In this document: piece by piece, positions 26,001 to 36,508 of the stretch
How the letters are laid out: the number at the start of each line of letters is the position of its first letter
Position numbering within the stretch: the first letter of the stretch is position 1
Assembly (NCBI GenBank): GCA_028289885.1
Contig: JAQGKX010000048.1
Location: 1-55,350 of the forward strand
Reading direction: 5' to 3'
DNA: 55,350 bases
From: Sphingomonadales bacterium
GTDB lineage: Bacteria; Pseudomonadota; Alphaproteobacteria; Sphingomonadales; Sphingomonadaceae
Translations under genes and position numbers: made by a program
Notes under the pieces: generated by a model
The model's input: the letters and a program-made list of their open reading frames with translations, nothing else
Databases searched by the model: none
What the model was told of the DNA's origin: nothing

Positions 26001-27734
26001 GAACGCGCGCGTATGTTCGCCCTCCCGCGTTCGTCGTGGGCGGATTACGACACCAAGCTGATTTCCAGGGGTGGCGGCGTGTATCCGCGCTCGTCCAAGT
26101 CGATCAAGATCAGCCCTGAGATGCAGGAGGTGCTCGGCGTCACGACCGCGTCGTTCGACCCTTCGGCATTGATCGTCGCCATCCTGAAAAGCCCCGCCGA
26201 CCTGATCTGGTTCGGCGGCATCGGCACCTATCTGAAGGCAGCGAGCGAACCGAACAACAGTGTCGGCGACCCGGCCAACGACGCCAACCGGATCAACGCC
26301 GAGGACGTCCGCGCACGGGTCGTCGGCGAGGGCGCGAACCTTGGCGTCACGCAGGCCGCGCGCATCGTCTTTTCGCTGAAAGGCGGTCGCATCAACACCG
26401 ACTTTATCGACAATTCGGCTGGCGTCGATTGTTCGGATCATGAGGTCAACATCAAGATCGCGCTGAACGGCGAAGTGGCTGGCGGCAAGTTGACGATGCC
26501 GAAGCGCAACGCCCTGCTCGTCAAGATGACCGATCAGGTTGCCGAACTGGTACTGGAAGATAACCGCTTGCAGACATTGGCGCTCTCGATTGCCGAACGC
26601 GGTGGCGCGCCCGCTATCCCCTCGCTGATCCGTCTGATCGAAACCTTTGAGGCAACAGGCCGTCTGGACCGCGTGGTCGAGGGGCTTCCCGCGAATGAGA
26701 TCCTCAACCGACGCGCGCAGGACGGGCAGGGGTTCACGCGCCCCGAACTCGCGGTGTTGCTGGCAACCGCAAAACTGGCGCTGCAGGACGCCATCGAGAA
26801 TAGCGAAGTCGCGCTCGATCCAGCGATGTCGCCCGAATTGCTGACCGCGTTTCCGGTGCAGATGCGAAAAGGCGACCATGCCGATGCCATCGAACATCAC
26901 CGCTTGCGGGGTGAGATCGTCGCGACCAAGATTGCCAACCGGCTGATCAATCGCCTTGGATTGACCCATCCCTTCGAACTTGCCGAAGAAGAGGGAGCGG
27001 CGCTTGGAGACATTGCGGCGGCGTTCGTGGTCGTCGAACAGCTTTATAAACTCGGCGATCTATGGGCCGCGATCGACGTTGCGGACACGACCGAAAGCGC
27101 ACGCCTGATGCTGTTCGAACAGGTGGCAGTGGAGGTCCGCGCCCAAATGGCGGACCTGTTGCGCAATGCCATTGCGGGCCGGTCGATCGGACAGGCGGTA
27201 AAGGCGCTCGCCCCGAGCATCGCGCTGCTCGACAAGGGTACGGGCGACCTGATCCGCGACGAATTGCGCACCCAGTCGCGCGACTTTGAACGGCGGCTGA
27301 CCGAGGCTGGCGCTCCCAAGGCACTGGTCGATCGCGTCGTGCATCTGGCCGAACTCGATGGCGCGATCGGGCTGTCGTCGCTTGCCAGTCGCGCGGGTGT
27401 CGAAACTGTCGCACTGACCGAAGCGTTTACGCAACTCGGGGCCGCACTCGGGCTCGACTGGGCACAGGGGACGGCAATGCGGCTTCAGCCTATCGACCCC
27501 TGGGAACGGCTGCTGATCGCTGGCCTCGCGCGTGACTTCCAGCAGATGCGGCTCGAATTCCTGGCGCGCGATACGGGGAATCCGGAGAAGCACGTTACCG
27601 ACTGGCTCGCCCGCAACGCCAATCGCGTGCAGCAGTTTCGGCACCTGATCGATCGCGCACGGATCGTGCCGCTCCCGTCGGCGGCAATGCTGGCGCAGAT
27701 CGCAGGGCAGGCGCGGGTGTTGCTGGGGCGTTAG
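23073..27734 (+). CDS. NAD-dependent glutamate dehydrogenase (large, 180-kDa type)
   Basis: The predicted protein has 1,553 residues of the GDH_180 family. N-terminal ACT-like regulatory segments ([20 protein letters not shown]) precede the catalytic core [20 protein letters not shown], with the Lys-bearing [10 protein letters not shown], and the nucleotide-binding part [19 protein letters not shown]. It then has [17 protein letters not shown] and a long helical C-terminus. It converts L-glutamate to 2-oxoglutarate and ammonium with NAD. The ATG at 23,073 has AGGCAGG just upstream; an ATG 33 bases earlier is possible. It is divergent from the efflux operon and stands alone. Confidence 0.94.
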   Translation: [1553 protein letters not shown]

Positions 27735-27756
27735 GCGGTAACGGGCGAGCGACCCC

Positions 27757-29037
27757 TTATGACATCGAGGCGAGCAGCCCCTTGATCGGCACGAAGGCGA
27801 ACGCCACCGAGGAATCGGCGACGCCATATGGCATGAACAGGTCCGCCCCGGCTCGGATCGCGCCGCAGGTATAGACGACGTTCGGGACGTAGCCCTCGCG
27901 GTCCTCGTCGTTTGCCGACAGGATCGGCTGGACCGAGCGACCGAGGACTTTCGAGGGGTCGTCCTTGTCGAGCAGCACCGCGCCGATCGAATATTTCCGC
28001 ATCGCGCCGACGCCGTGGGTCAGGAGCAGCCAGCCTTCGTCGATCTCGATGGGTGGGCCGCAATTGCCGATCTGGACGAGTTCCCACGGATAACGAGGCT
28101 GGAGCAGCATCTCGCCTTCGTCCCAATGGCCGAGCGTATCGGATTTCAGCAGGAACAGGTTTTGTCCGTCCTGACGCCCGATCATCATATATTGCCCGTC
28201 CACCTTACGGGGGAACAGCGCCATACCCTTGTTGCGCGCGGCGACGCCTTCGATGGGCACAAGGTCGAACTTCTGGAAATCGGTGGTCCGCATCATCTCG
28301 GACTGAATCTGCGTGCCCGAATAGGCAGTGTAGGTGCCGATCCATTCAACGGTGCCGTCGTCGTTGGTGAAATGCGTGATGCGGAGGTCTTCGAGGCCGT
28401 TGCGTTGCGCGGCAGTGATCGGGAACAACACGGTTCCGGACAACGAACTGTCGGGATGGCGCTCGATCGTCACCGTCCCCTTTTCCCGGTCCGCGCCGAC
28501 CTGCGACGAGTTCGCGGCGGTCGCAAACGGCGGCTCGGGCATCAGCATGATCTCGCGACCGGCGATGATGCCTTCTCGGAAAGCGATCGATGAGATGTGT
28601 CCTTCGCCCACGGCCCGGAGCGACATCAGGATGCGAACCGAACCCTCTGCAAGCCCCGACTGGTCGGGATGGCGAGTGACACTCGGGTTCATCAGCGCTG
28701 CGGCGGCATAGCTATATTCGTGGCAAAAATAAGCGCCGATCAGGATTTTTTTCTCTTCGCGGATACGGCTTCCGTTGAGGCCCAGTTGCGCCTCGACCTC
28801 CTCGTAGCGCGTCAGGAAGACCTTGCGCGTCTGCCAGTGCCGCGCCTCGAAATCGCGGAAAACCAGTGCGAGTTCGGTGCGGGCCGTCCGCATGTCCATC
28901 GCCCTGACCTCATCGACAAGGCGCTGGGCACGACTAGACGGCTCTTGGCTGTTCCAGGCGAGATGGAATGGACGTACCACGACGCGCGACGGATCGGCGT
29001 GGAGTTTGAGCGGTGATTGGTGCAGCGATAACATCAA
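27757..29037 (-). CDS. GH130 family glycosidase/phosphorylase
   Basis: The predicted protein has 426 residues and a five-bladed propeller-type pattern: SSIAFREGIIAGREIMLMPE, then EDLRITHFTNDDGTVEWIGT, NKGMALFPRKVDGQYMMIGR, and WLLLTHGVGAMRKYSIGAVL. The RITHF/W-IGTY block and GNCGPPIEIDEGWLLLTHG are typical of GH130, whose studied members phosphorolyse or hydrolyse beta-mannosides. No signal peptide is present, so it is cytoplasmic. Its ATG lies 104 bases inside the 3' end of the upstream glycosyltransferase gene, so the pair is coupled. Substrate is inferred from family only. Confidence 0.88.
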   Translation of the reverse strand: MMLSLHQSPLKLHADPSRVVVRPFHLAWNSQEPSSRAQRLVDEVRAMDMRTARTELALVFRDFEARHWQTRKVFLTRYEEVEAQLGLNGSRIREEKKILIGAYFCHEYSYAAAALMNPSVTRHPDQSGLAEGSVRILMSLRAVGEGHISSIAFREGIIAGREIMLMPEPPFATAANSSQVGADREKGTVTIERHPDSSLSGTVLFPITAAQRNGLEDLRITHFTNDDGTVEWIGTYTAYSGTQIQSEMMRTTDFQKFDLVPIEGVAARNKGMALFPRKVDGQYMMIGRQDGQNLFLLKSDTLGHWDEGEMLLQPRYPWELVQIGNCGPPIEIDEGWLLLTHGVGAMRKYSIGAVLLDKDDPSKVLGRSVQPILSANDEDREGYVPNVVYTCGAIRAGADLFMPYGVADSSVAFAFVPIKGLLASMS

Positions 29038-31378
29038 GCGTCTGATGCCTCATAAAGGAGAACTCGCCTAGAGTCCGCGTTTCGCTTTCGTAACTTTCTG
29101 CGAGCAACTGGTTGATCGCATAGGTCGCTATGTGAAACGACAGCACCGACTCAGCCCCCTGATTTCGGTTGATGCCGGTTGGCATCAGTCCATCGCAGCA
29201 CTCGCCGGTTGCCGGATCGGCAATGGCAAGGCCAAGATCATTGTCGCCGAGGAACCAGCGATACGCCTTGGTCGCGATGGTTTTCCAGTGATCGTCGTGC
29301 GTTGCCGCATAGGCCGCCTCGCAGGCATCGACCATCGCCCACGCCTCGAGCGGCTGCTGGTCGTAGCGGAGCGGTGGTGCGAACGGGCGACCAAAGCTGT
29401 CCGAACCGACGGCGCGGAAATGCCCTTCTGTCGCTGCCTGGCGATCCGAAATCCACGTCAGCGTTTCAAGCCCGCGGACGACGAAATCGTTGCGATCAAG
29501 CGCGAGGCCCGCGCGTAGCAGGGCCTCGGGCAGACGCGCATTGTCATAGGCCAGCACGGTTTCAAACCAGCACCAGTCGGCGCGACGCGAACCTTCAAGC
29601 TGGGCAATCAGGTCGTCACCGAACTCGGTCAGCAGCTTGACCAGATGCGGATCGCCCGAGCGGATCGTCAGCATGGCAGACGCGGCGAGCATCAGGAAAG
29701 CGCGGGTGCGGAGCGACGTCTGCTCGGCAGTCGATGGAAGCGTCGTCTCGAACAGGTTACGCGCCCATTGGCGAATGGCCGGGTCCGATGCCTCGGTCGC
29801 GGCAATCGCCAGCGACCAGACCGTCCGCGCGCGGCTGTCGCACGACCCGGTGTCTTCCAGCCATGTCCGGTTGAAGCCCATGAAGTTGCGGAAGGCATGG
29901 GTATCGGGGTTCCACGCGTGCTGGACGAAGGCCGCATAGACTTGCGTCCATTTCGCACGATCGGCAGCCGGAAACTGCTTGTTCCGGCACATCAGGATCA
30001 GCGCGCGGGCATTGTCGTCTACGCAATAACCGTGCGCCCTGTCAGGGATCGAGAAGACGCTGTGCTGGAGCATGCCGGTCGAATCGCTGAGACGCTCGAT
30101 TGCGGTGAGCGGCAGGCGGGTCGGGATGGGGCGCGACCTGATCGGTTGAGGACGTGCTGACTGTAGCTCGGGGATTTGGACAAAGCGGGCAATCGAATTC
30201 TCGGCAAAGCGCGGCCAGATCATCGTGCGGCCAAGCGCATATGTCCGTTCACGCAGCGACTCCAGCGCTTCACGATCCGACAACAGGCCGATGATCGCGT
30301 GCGCAAAGCCCGCGCTGTCGCCGAAACCGACCAGGCGACCATGGTCATTGGCGAGCAGTTCGCGTGCGTGGACATAGGGTGTCGAAACAACCGGTTTGCC
30401 GAGGCCCACGGCATAAGCAAGCGTACCCGACGTGATCTGTGCCGGGTTCAGATAGGGCGTCGCATAAATGTCTGCGGCTTCGAGGTAATCGAGCACCTCG
30501 CCGGTTTCGACAAACGAATCGACCCACCGGATATTGTCGGCAACGCCGAGCGCTGCGGCCTGCGCCTTCAGCTGGTCGCGATAGGATTCGCCTTCATGGG
30601 CGATGGTGTGCGGATGGGTCGCGCCGAGCACGACGTAAAGCGTCTTCGGGAACTTTGCGACGATGGCGGGCATGGCGTCGATCATCGTCTCGATGCCCTT
30701 GCCCTTCGACAACAGGCCGAATGTCAGGATGACGTCATAACCTGTCAGGCCGAGACTGTCCTTCATCGCGTCGGTCGGGCCGAACGCGCGATCGGGGATG
30801 CCGTGCGGAATGACCGAAACGATTGCGGGGTCGGCACCATAAGTGTCGATCAGGATACGACGACCTTCCTCCGCCATCACGATCAGCGACTGGCAACGGG
30901 CAACCAGTGCGTCCATGACACGGCGCTGATCGACATCGGGTTGGCTGAGAATCGTGTGGAGCGTCGCAGCGACCGGGCACGTCATCCGGTCGAGCAAAGG
31001 CAAAAGAAAATCGCCGGCCGATCCACCGAATATGCCGAACTCATGTTGTATCCACACAAGGTCGGGCTCGCTTGCCTCGATTTCACGTGCGGCAGCGCGA
31101 TATGATTCAGGATTGTCGGCGTCGATCGACCCGGTGACGGCTTCAGGATATTCGTAACGATTGGTGCCATCGTTCATGGCCCAGACGTCGACGCCAATCT
31201 CTGGAAAGCGCGACTCGAGCGCACGATAAATATCGGTGGTGAAGGTCGCAATCCCGCAGCGACGCGGGAGAAAATTCCCGATCAGGGCAATACGCTTGAT
31301 GGCCGATGGCGTGGGTTCGATCACTGCCAGTCCTTCCGATTCAACCGCATCGTTCTGCCTATGAAACGAGAAATCCAT
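28934..31378 (-). CDS. Two-domain GT4 glycosyltransferase with a C-terminal helical-barrel domain
   Basis: The predicted protein has 814 residues. Residues about 27-400 form a GT-B retaining glycosyltransferase: RIALIGNFLPRRCGIATFTT, LVWIQHEFGIFGG, VIPHGIPDRAFGPTDA, LTFGLLSKGKGIETMIDAMP, and the donor-site region ITSGTLAYAVGLGKPVVSTP. The rest is an all-helical, probably (alpha/alpha)6 domain: YCVDDNARALILMCRNK, WLEDTGSCDSRARTVWSLAI, RADWCWFETVLAYDNARLPE, and RWFLGDNDLGLAIADPATG. The ATG at 31,378 begins MDFSFHRQ; 39 upstream codons in frame look non-coding. It overlaps the GH130 gene by 104 bases. The pair probably makes and turns over a mannose-type oligosaccharide; this is inference. Confidence 0.85.
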   Translation of the reverse strand: MDFSFHRQNDAVESEGLAVIEPTPSAIKRIALIGNFLPRRCGIATFTTDIYRALESRFPEIGVDVWAMNDGTNRYEYPEAVTGSIDADNPESYRAAAREIEASEPDLVWIQHEFGIFGGSAGDFLLPLLDRMTCPVAATLHTILSQPDVDQRRVMDALVARCQSLIVMAEEGRRILIDTYGADPAIVSVIPHGIPDRAFGPTDAMKDSLGLTGYDVILTFGLLSKGKGIETMIDAMPAIVAKFPKTLYVVLGATHPHTIAHEGESYRDQLKAQAAALGVADNIRWVDSFVETGEVLDYLEAADIYATPYLNPAQITSGTLAYAVGLGKPVVSTPYVHARELLANDHGRLVGFGDSAGFAHAIIGLLSDREALESLRERTYALGRTMIWPRFAENSIARFVQIPELQSARPQPIRSRPIPTRLPLTAIERLSDSTGMLQHSVFSIPDRAHGYCVDDNARALILMCRNKQFPAADRAKWTQVYAAFVQHAWNPDTHAFRNFMGFNRTWLEDTGSCDSRARTVWSLAIAATEASDPAIRQWARNLFETTLPSTAEQTSLRTRAFLMLAASAMLTIRSGDPHLVKLLTEFGDDLIAQLEGSRRADWCWFETVLAYDNARLPEALLRAGLALDRNDFVVRGLETLTWISDRQAATEGHFRAVGSDSFGRPFAPPLRYDQQPLEAWAMVDACEAAYAATHDDHWKTIATKAYRWFLGDNDLGLAIADPATGECCDGLMPTGINRNQGAESVLSFHIATYAINQLLAESYESETRTLGEFSFMRHQTLDVIAAPITAQTPRRSVARRGTSIPSRLEQPRAV

Positions 31379-31524
31379 CTTTGCGAGTCCTTGCAGGTGT
31401 CGTGCCAGAACGCGCGATATCCATATTAGTTCATGCGGCGATGCAACATGATGTTGCGATGCACAAGAGATGGTATGACCCGCCGGAAGAGTCAAATCGC
31501 GTTATCGTGCGTTGAGACGGGAGA

Positions 31525-32910
<1,386 letters not shown>

Positions 32911-32911
<1 letters not shown>

Positions 32912-33924
32912 TGGCGCGCATGAACATGATCGAGGCCATCAACTCCGCGATGGATGTTGCCCTCGAACGCGATCAGAACGTCACGGTATTGGGCGAGGAC
33001 GTTGGCTTTTTCGGCGGCGTGTTCCGCGCGACTGCGGGCTTGCAGGCGAAGCATGGCAAGACGCGGGTGTTCGATACGCCGATCACGGAATGCGGGATCA
33101 TCGGTGTCGCGGTCGGCATGGCGGCTTACGGGCTTCGACCCGTGCCTGAAATTCAATTTGCCGATTACATATATCCCGCGCTCGACCAGCTGGTCAGCGA
33201 GGCAGCGCGGTTGCGGTATCGCTCGGCGGGCGAGTTTCCGATGCCGATCACCGTCCGATCGCCATTCGGAGGCGGTATCTTTGGCGGGCAGACGCACAGC
33301 CAGTCGCCCGAGGGGATATTTACGCACGTCTCGGGCCTGAAAACGGTGGTGCCATCGACGCCCTACGATGCGAAGGGCCTCTTGCTCGCGAGCATCGAGG
33401 ACAATGACCCGACGATCTTTTTCGAACCAAAGCGCATCTATAACGGTCCCTTCGACGGGCATTACGACCGCCCGGTTTCCCCCTGGGCCAAGCATGAAGG
33501 GTCCGAAGTTCCCGAAGGCTATTACACCATCCCGCTCGGCAAGGCGTCGATCGTTCGCGAAGGCTCGGACGTTACGATCCTGACCTATGGCACGATGGTC
33601 CATGTCGCGCGCGCGGCGGTAGAGGAACTCGGCGTCGATGCAGAGGTGATCGACCTGCGCACGCTGGTGCCGCTCGACATTGAGACCATTGAGGCCAGCG
33701 TGAAGAAGACTGGGCGCTGCCTGATCGTGCATGAGGCGACGCGGACTTCGGGATTCGGCGCGGAGTTGGCGGCGATGGTGCAGGAGCGGTGCTTCTACCA
33801 TCTGGAGGCCCCGGTCGAGCGCGTGACCGGCTTCGACACTCCGTATCCGCACAGCCTTGAATGGGCATATTTCCCCGGCCCGATCCGGATCGGCATGGCG
33901 CTCGAAAAAGTGATGAAGGACTAG
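32911..33924 (+). CDS. bkdA2: Branched-chain 2-oxoacid dehydrogenase E1 beta subunit
   Basis: The predicted protein has 337 residues: NMIEAINSAMDVALERDQNV, VLGEDVGFFGGVFRATAGL, FGGGIFGGQTHSQSPEGIF and the transketolase C-terminal part VTILTYGTMVHVARAA with HEATRTSGFGAEL. The ATG at 32,911 coincides with the E1alpha stop and aligns with the family start. Together with E1alpha it forms the alpha2beta2 decarboxylase of the BCKDH complex. Confidence 0.93.
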
Positions 33925-33926
33925 AT

Positions 33927-35216
33927 ATGGCGCGCTTTACTTTCCGCCTTCCCGACATTGGCGAGGGCATTGCCGAGGCCGAAATCGTAGCATGGCACGT
34001 CAAGGTCGGCGATCGCGTCGAGGAGGATGCGGGCCTTGCCGACATGATGACCGACAAGGCCACCGTCGAGATGGAGTCGCCGGTTTCGGGCGTGGTCGTC
34101 GAGATTGCGGGCGAGGTCGGTGACATGATCCCGATCGGGTCGGCGCTGGCGGTGATCGAGGTCGATGATGAAGGGACGGGTGCCGACGAGAGCGACGAAT
34201 CCGAAACGCCGGTCGAGGAGCAGATCGACGCGGAAAATCCCGATGCTAGGACAGTCGAACGGGTCGAGGCGGCACCTGCGGCAGAACCAACACCGGAAGC
34301 TGTCGCAACCAGGGAACCGGCAGCCATCGATGTGCCTGTCGCCCCGCGTCCGGTCGAACATGGAACCGTGCTCGCATCGCCCGCCGTCCGTGCTCGCGCC
34401 AAGGAACTCGGTGTCGACCTGGTGCAGGTAAAGGCCCGCGAGGGTGGGCGGGTTCGCCACGGCGACCTCGACGCCTATCTAAGCTATACGCAGGGGTATC
34501 GCGCGGGAAATGCCGCTCCCCGCGCCGACGAACCGATAAAGGTCATCGGGATGCGCCGTCGCATTGCCGAGAATATGGCGGCGTCCAAGCGCCACATCCC
34601 ACATTTTACCTATGTCGATGAATTCGATGTCACCGCGCTGGAGGCGATGCGCGGCGACCTCAACGCCAATCGCGGCAACCGGCCCAAGCTGACGATGCTG
34701 CCGCTGCTGATCGTCGCGATCTGCAAGGCGATTCCTGAGTTTCCCATGATCAATGCGCGCTATGACGACGAAGCGGGCGTCGTCACGCGCTACGGTGCAG
34801 TCCATCTTGGCATGGCGACGCAGACCGACGCCGGGCTGATGGTTCCGGTAATCCGCAATGCCGACAGTATGAACGTCTGGCAGTTGGCGGGCGAGATCGT
34901 TCGGCTGGCGGAGGCTGCACGATCGAGCAAGGCGAAGTCGGAGGAATTGTCGGGATCGACGCTGACCGTCACGTCGCTCGGGCCGCTTGGTGGTATCGCC
35001 ACGACGCCGGTCATCAACCGCCCCGAAGTCGCTATAATCGGGCCAAACAAGATCGTCGAACGCCCCGTCATCCGTGACGGCGAAATCGCGGTCGCCAAGC
35101 TGATGAATCTGTCTATCAGCTGCGACCACCGCGTCGTCGATGGCTGGGACGCCGCAAGCTTTGTCCAGGCTGTTCGCAAATATGTGGAAACGCCGGTCCT
35201 TCTATTCGCGGACTAG
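33927..35216 (+). CDS. bkdB: Branched-chain 2-oxoacid dehydrogenase E2 (lipoamide acyltransferase)
   Basis: The predicted protein has 429 residues. Lipoyl domain residues 1-80 carry lipoyl-lysine K44 in MMTDKATVEME. An acidic then Ala/Pro-rich linker follows. The peripheral-subunit-binding domain is LASPAVRARAKELGVDLVQV, and the catalytic domain ends in SCDHRVVDGWDAA (HxxxDG). It starts two bases after the E1beta stop. The E3 (dihydrolipoamide dehydrogenase) gene does not follow: an MFS gene begins 32 bases downstream, so E3 must come from elsewhere. Confidence 0.94.
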   Translation: MARFTFRLPDIGEGIAEAEIVAWHVKVGDRVEEDAGLADMMTDKATVEMESPVSGVVVEIAGEVGDMIPIGSALAVIEVDDEGTGADESDESETPVEEQIDAENPDARTVERVEAAPAAEPTPEAVATREPAAIDVPVAPRPVEHGTVLASPAVRARAKELGVDLVQVKAREGGRVRHGDLDAYLSYTQGYRAGNAAPRADEPIKVIGMRRRIAENMAASKRHIPHFTYVDEFDVTALEAMRGDLNANRGNRPKLTMLPLLIVAICKAIPEFPMINARYDDEAGVVTRYGAVHLGMATQTDAGLMVPVIRNADSMNVWQLAGEIVRLAEAARSSKAKSEELSGSTLTVTSLGPLGGIATTPVINRPEVAIIGPNKIVERPVIRDGEIAVAKLMNLSISCDHRVVDGWDAASFVQAVRKYVETPVLLFAD

Positions 35217-35248
35217 AGTTTTTTCGCGTTGCAGCATAAGGGCGCGGC

Positions 35249-36508
35249 ATGTCTGTAATCACCGCCGCGCCAGCACCCCAACCCGGACGCAGGGAATTTG
35301 TCGCCCTGGTTGCGGGGACACTGATGACGATCGCCTTTGCGATCGATTCGATGTTGCCAGCGCTTCCGGCGATTGCCCATTCCATGGGTGTCACGATCCC
35401 GAACCACCAGCAGTTCGTTATTACTGCCTTCATGGTCGGTTTCGGGATTTCTCAGTTTTTCGTCGGGACGCTGTCGGATCGCTACGGTCGGCGCGGCCTC
35501 TTGCTTGCCTCGCTGATCGGTTACACGATCTTCAGCCTCGCCGCGGCAATTGCGCCCACCTTCGAACTGTTGCTGCTTGCGCGCTTCATGCAGGGAACCA
35601 CTGCTGCCGGTGCGCGCGTGCTGACGATCTCTGTCGTCCGCGACAAGTTCGAGGGGCGGGCGATGGCGCAGGTCATGAGCCTTGCGTCGGTGGTGTTCAT
35701 GGCGGCCCCGATCCTGGCGCCGACGATGGGAACGTTGATCATTGCAGTGGCACCGTGGCGCTGGATTTTTCTCGTGCTGGCAATTGTCGGCCTGATCCTG
35801 TGGACATGGGTTTACCTGCGCCTGCCCGAATCGCAGCACATCGAAGATCGCAGGCTGATCAACAAAGCGCAGATCATCCAGAGCTTCGGCATCGTCTTGT
35901 CCGACCGCCAGTCGGTGGGATACACGCTTGCCCTGACCTTCATGACGTGTTCGATCTTCGGGTTCATCACGTCGGTTCAGCAGATTTTTGAACAGACTTT
36001 CGGTCGTCCGCAACTCCTGGCGGGGGGCTTTGCCATCATGGCGAGCACAATGGCGGTGGCATCGCTCGTCAATTCGCGCATCGTCATGCGATGGGGAATG
36101 CGACCCATTGGCCATTATGGACTGGCGGGCTTTACGATCGTTGCCGCTGTTCATGTCGTCGTGGCGGCTTTGGGGCATGAAACGCTCGTCAGTTTCGTCC
36201 TGCTTCAGTCGGTGATGATGGGCTTTTTTGCGCTGTCGGTCGGGAATTTTGGCGCATTGGCGATGGAACATGTCGGCCATGTCGCGGGCACGGCAAGCTC
36301 GCTTCAGGGATCGGTTTCGACGATTGCGGGGGCCGTGGGTGGCAGCGTCATCGGACAGATGTTCAACGGCACGACCACCCCGTTGTACGTGGCGATCACG
36401 ATTTCGGGGATCGCATCCCTGATTGCCGTGTATGTGGCCGAGCGTGGCCGGATGTTCACCTCGCACGGCGACCGGGTGATAGAGGATGATTCATGGCATA
36501 TTGGCTGA
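35249..36508 (+). CDS. Bcr/CflA-type MFS transporter
   Basis: The predicted protein has 419 residues with 12 membrane segments. MFS motif A is GTLSDRYGRRGLLLASLIG, and IAFAIDSMLPALPAIAHSMG and RWIFLVLAIVGLILWTWVYL are typical of the Bcr/CflA drug efflux group. The start follows the bkdB stop by 32 bases, so read-through transcription is possible. The 3' end overlaps the EVE gene by 16 bases. Substrate unknown. Confidence 0.88.
   Translation: MSVITAAPAPQPGRREFVALVAGTLMTIAFAIDSMLPALPAIAHSMGVTIPNHQQFVITAFMVGFGISQFFVGTLSDRYGRRGLLLASLIGYTIFSLAAAIAPTFELLLLARFMQGTTAAGARVLTISVVRDKFEGRAMAQVMSLASVVFMAAPILAPTMGTLIIAVAPWRWIFLVLAIVGLILWTWVYLRLPESQHIEDRRLINKAQIIQSFGIVLSDRQSVGYTLALTFMTCSIFGFITSVQQIFEQTFGRPQLLAGGFAIMASTMAVASLVNSRIVMRWGMRPIGHYGLAGFTIVAAVHVVVAALGHETLVSFVLLQSVMMGFFALSVGNFGALAMEHVGHVAGTASSLQGSVSTIAGAVGGSVIGQMFNGTTTPLYVAITISGIASLIAVYVAERGRMFTSHGDRVIEDDSWHIG

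Noticed and set aside
24000-26969. A 989-codon open frame opposite the glutamate dehydrogenase gene
   Set aside because: It is the antisense shadow of a long GC-rich gene; the plus strand shows clear GDH motifs and the minus product has no family pattern.
35213-36466. Long open frame opposite the Bcr/CflA gene
   Set aside because: Composition rich in His, Arg, Asp and Gln is typical of an antisense shadow; the plus strand has MFS motifs.
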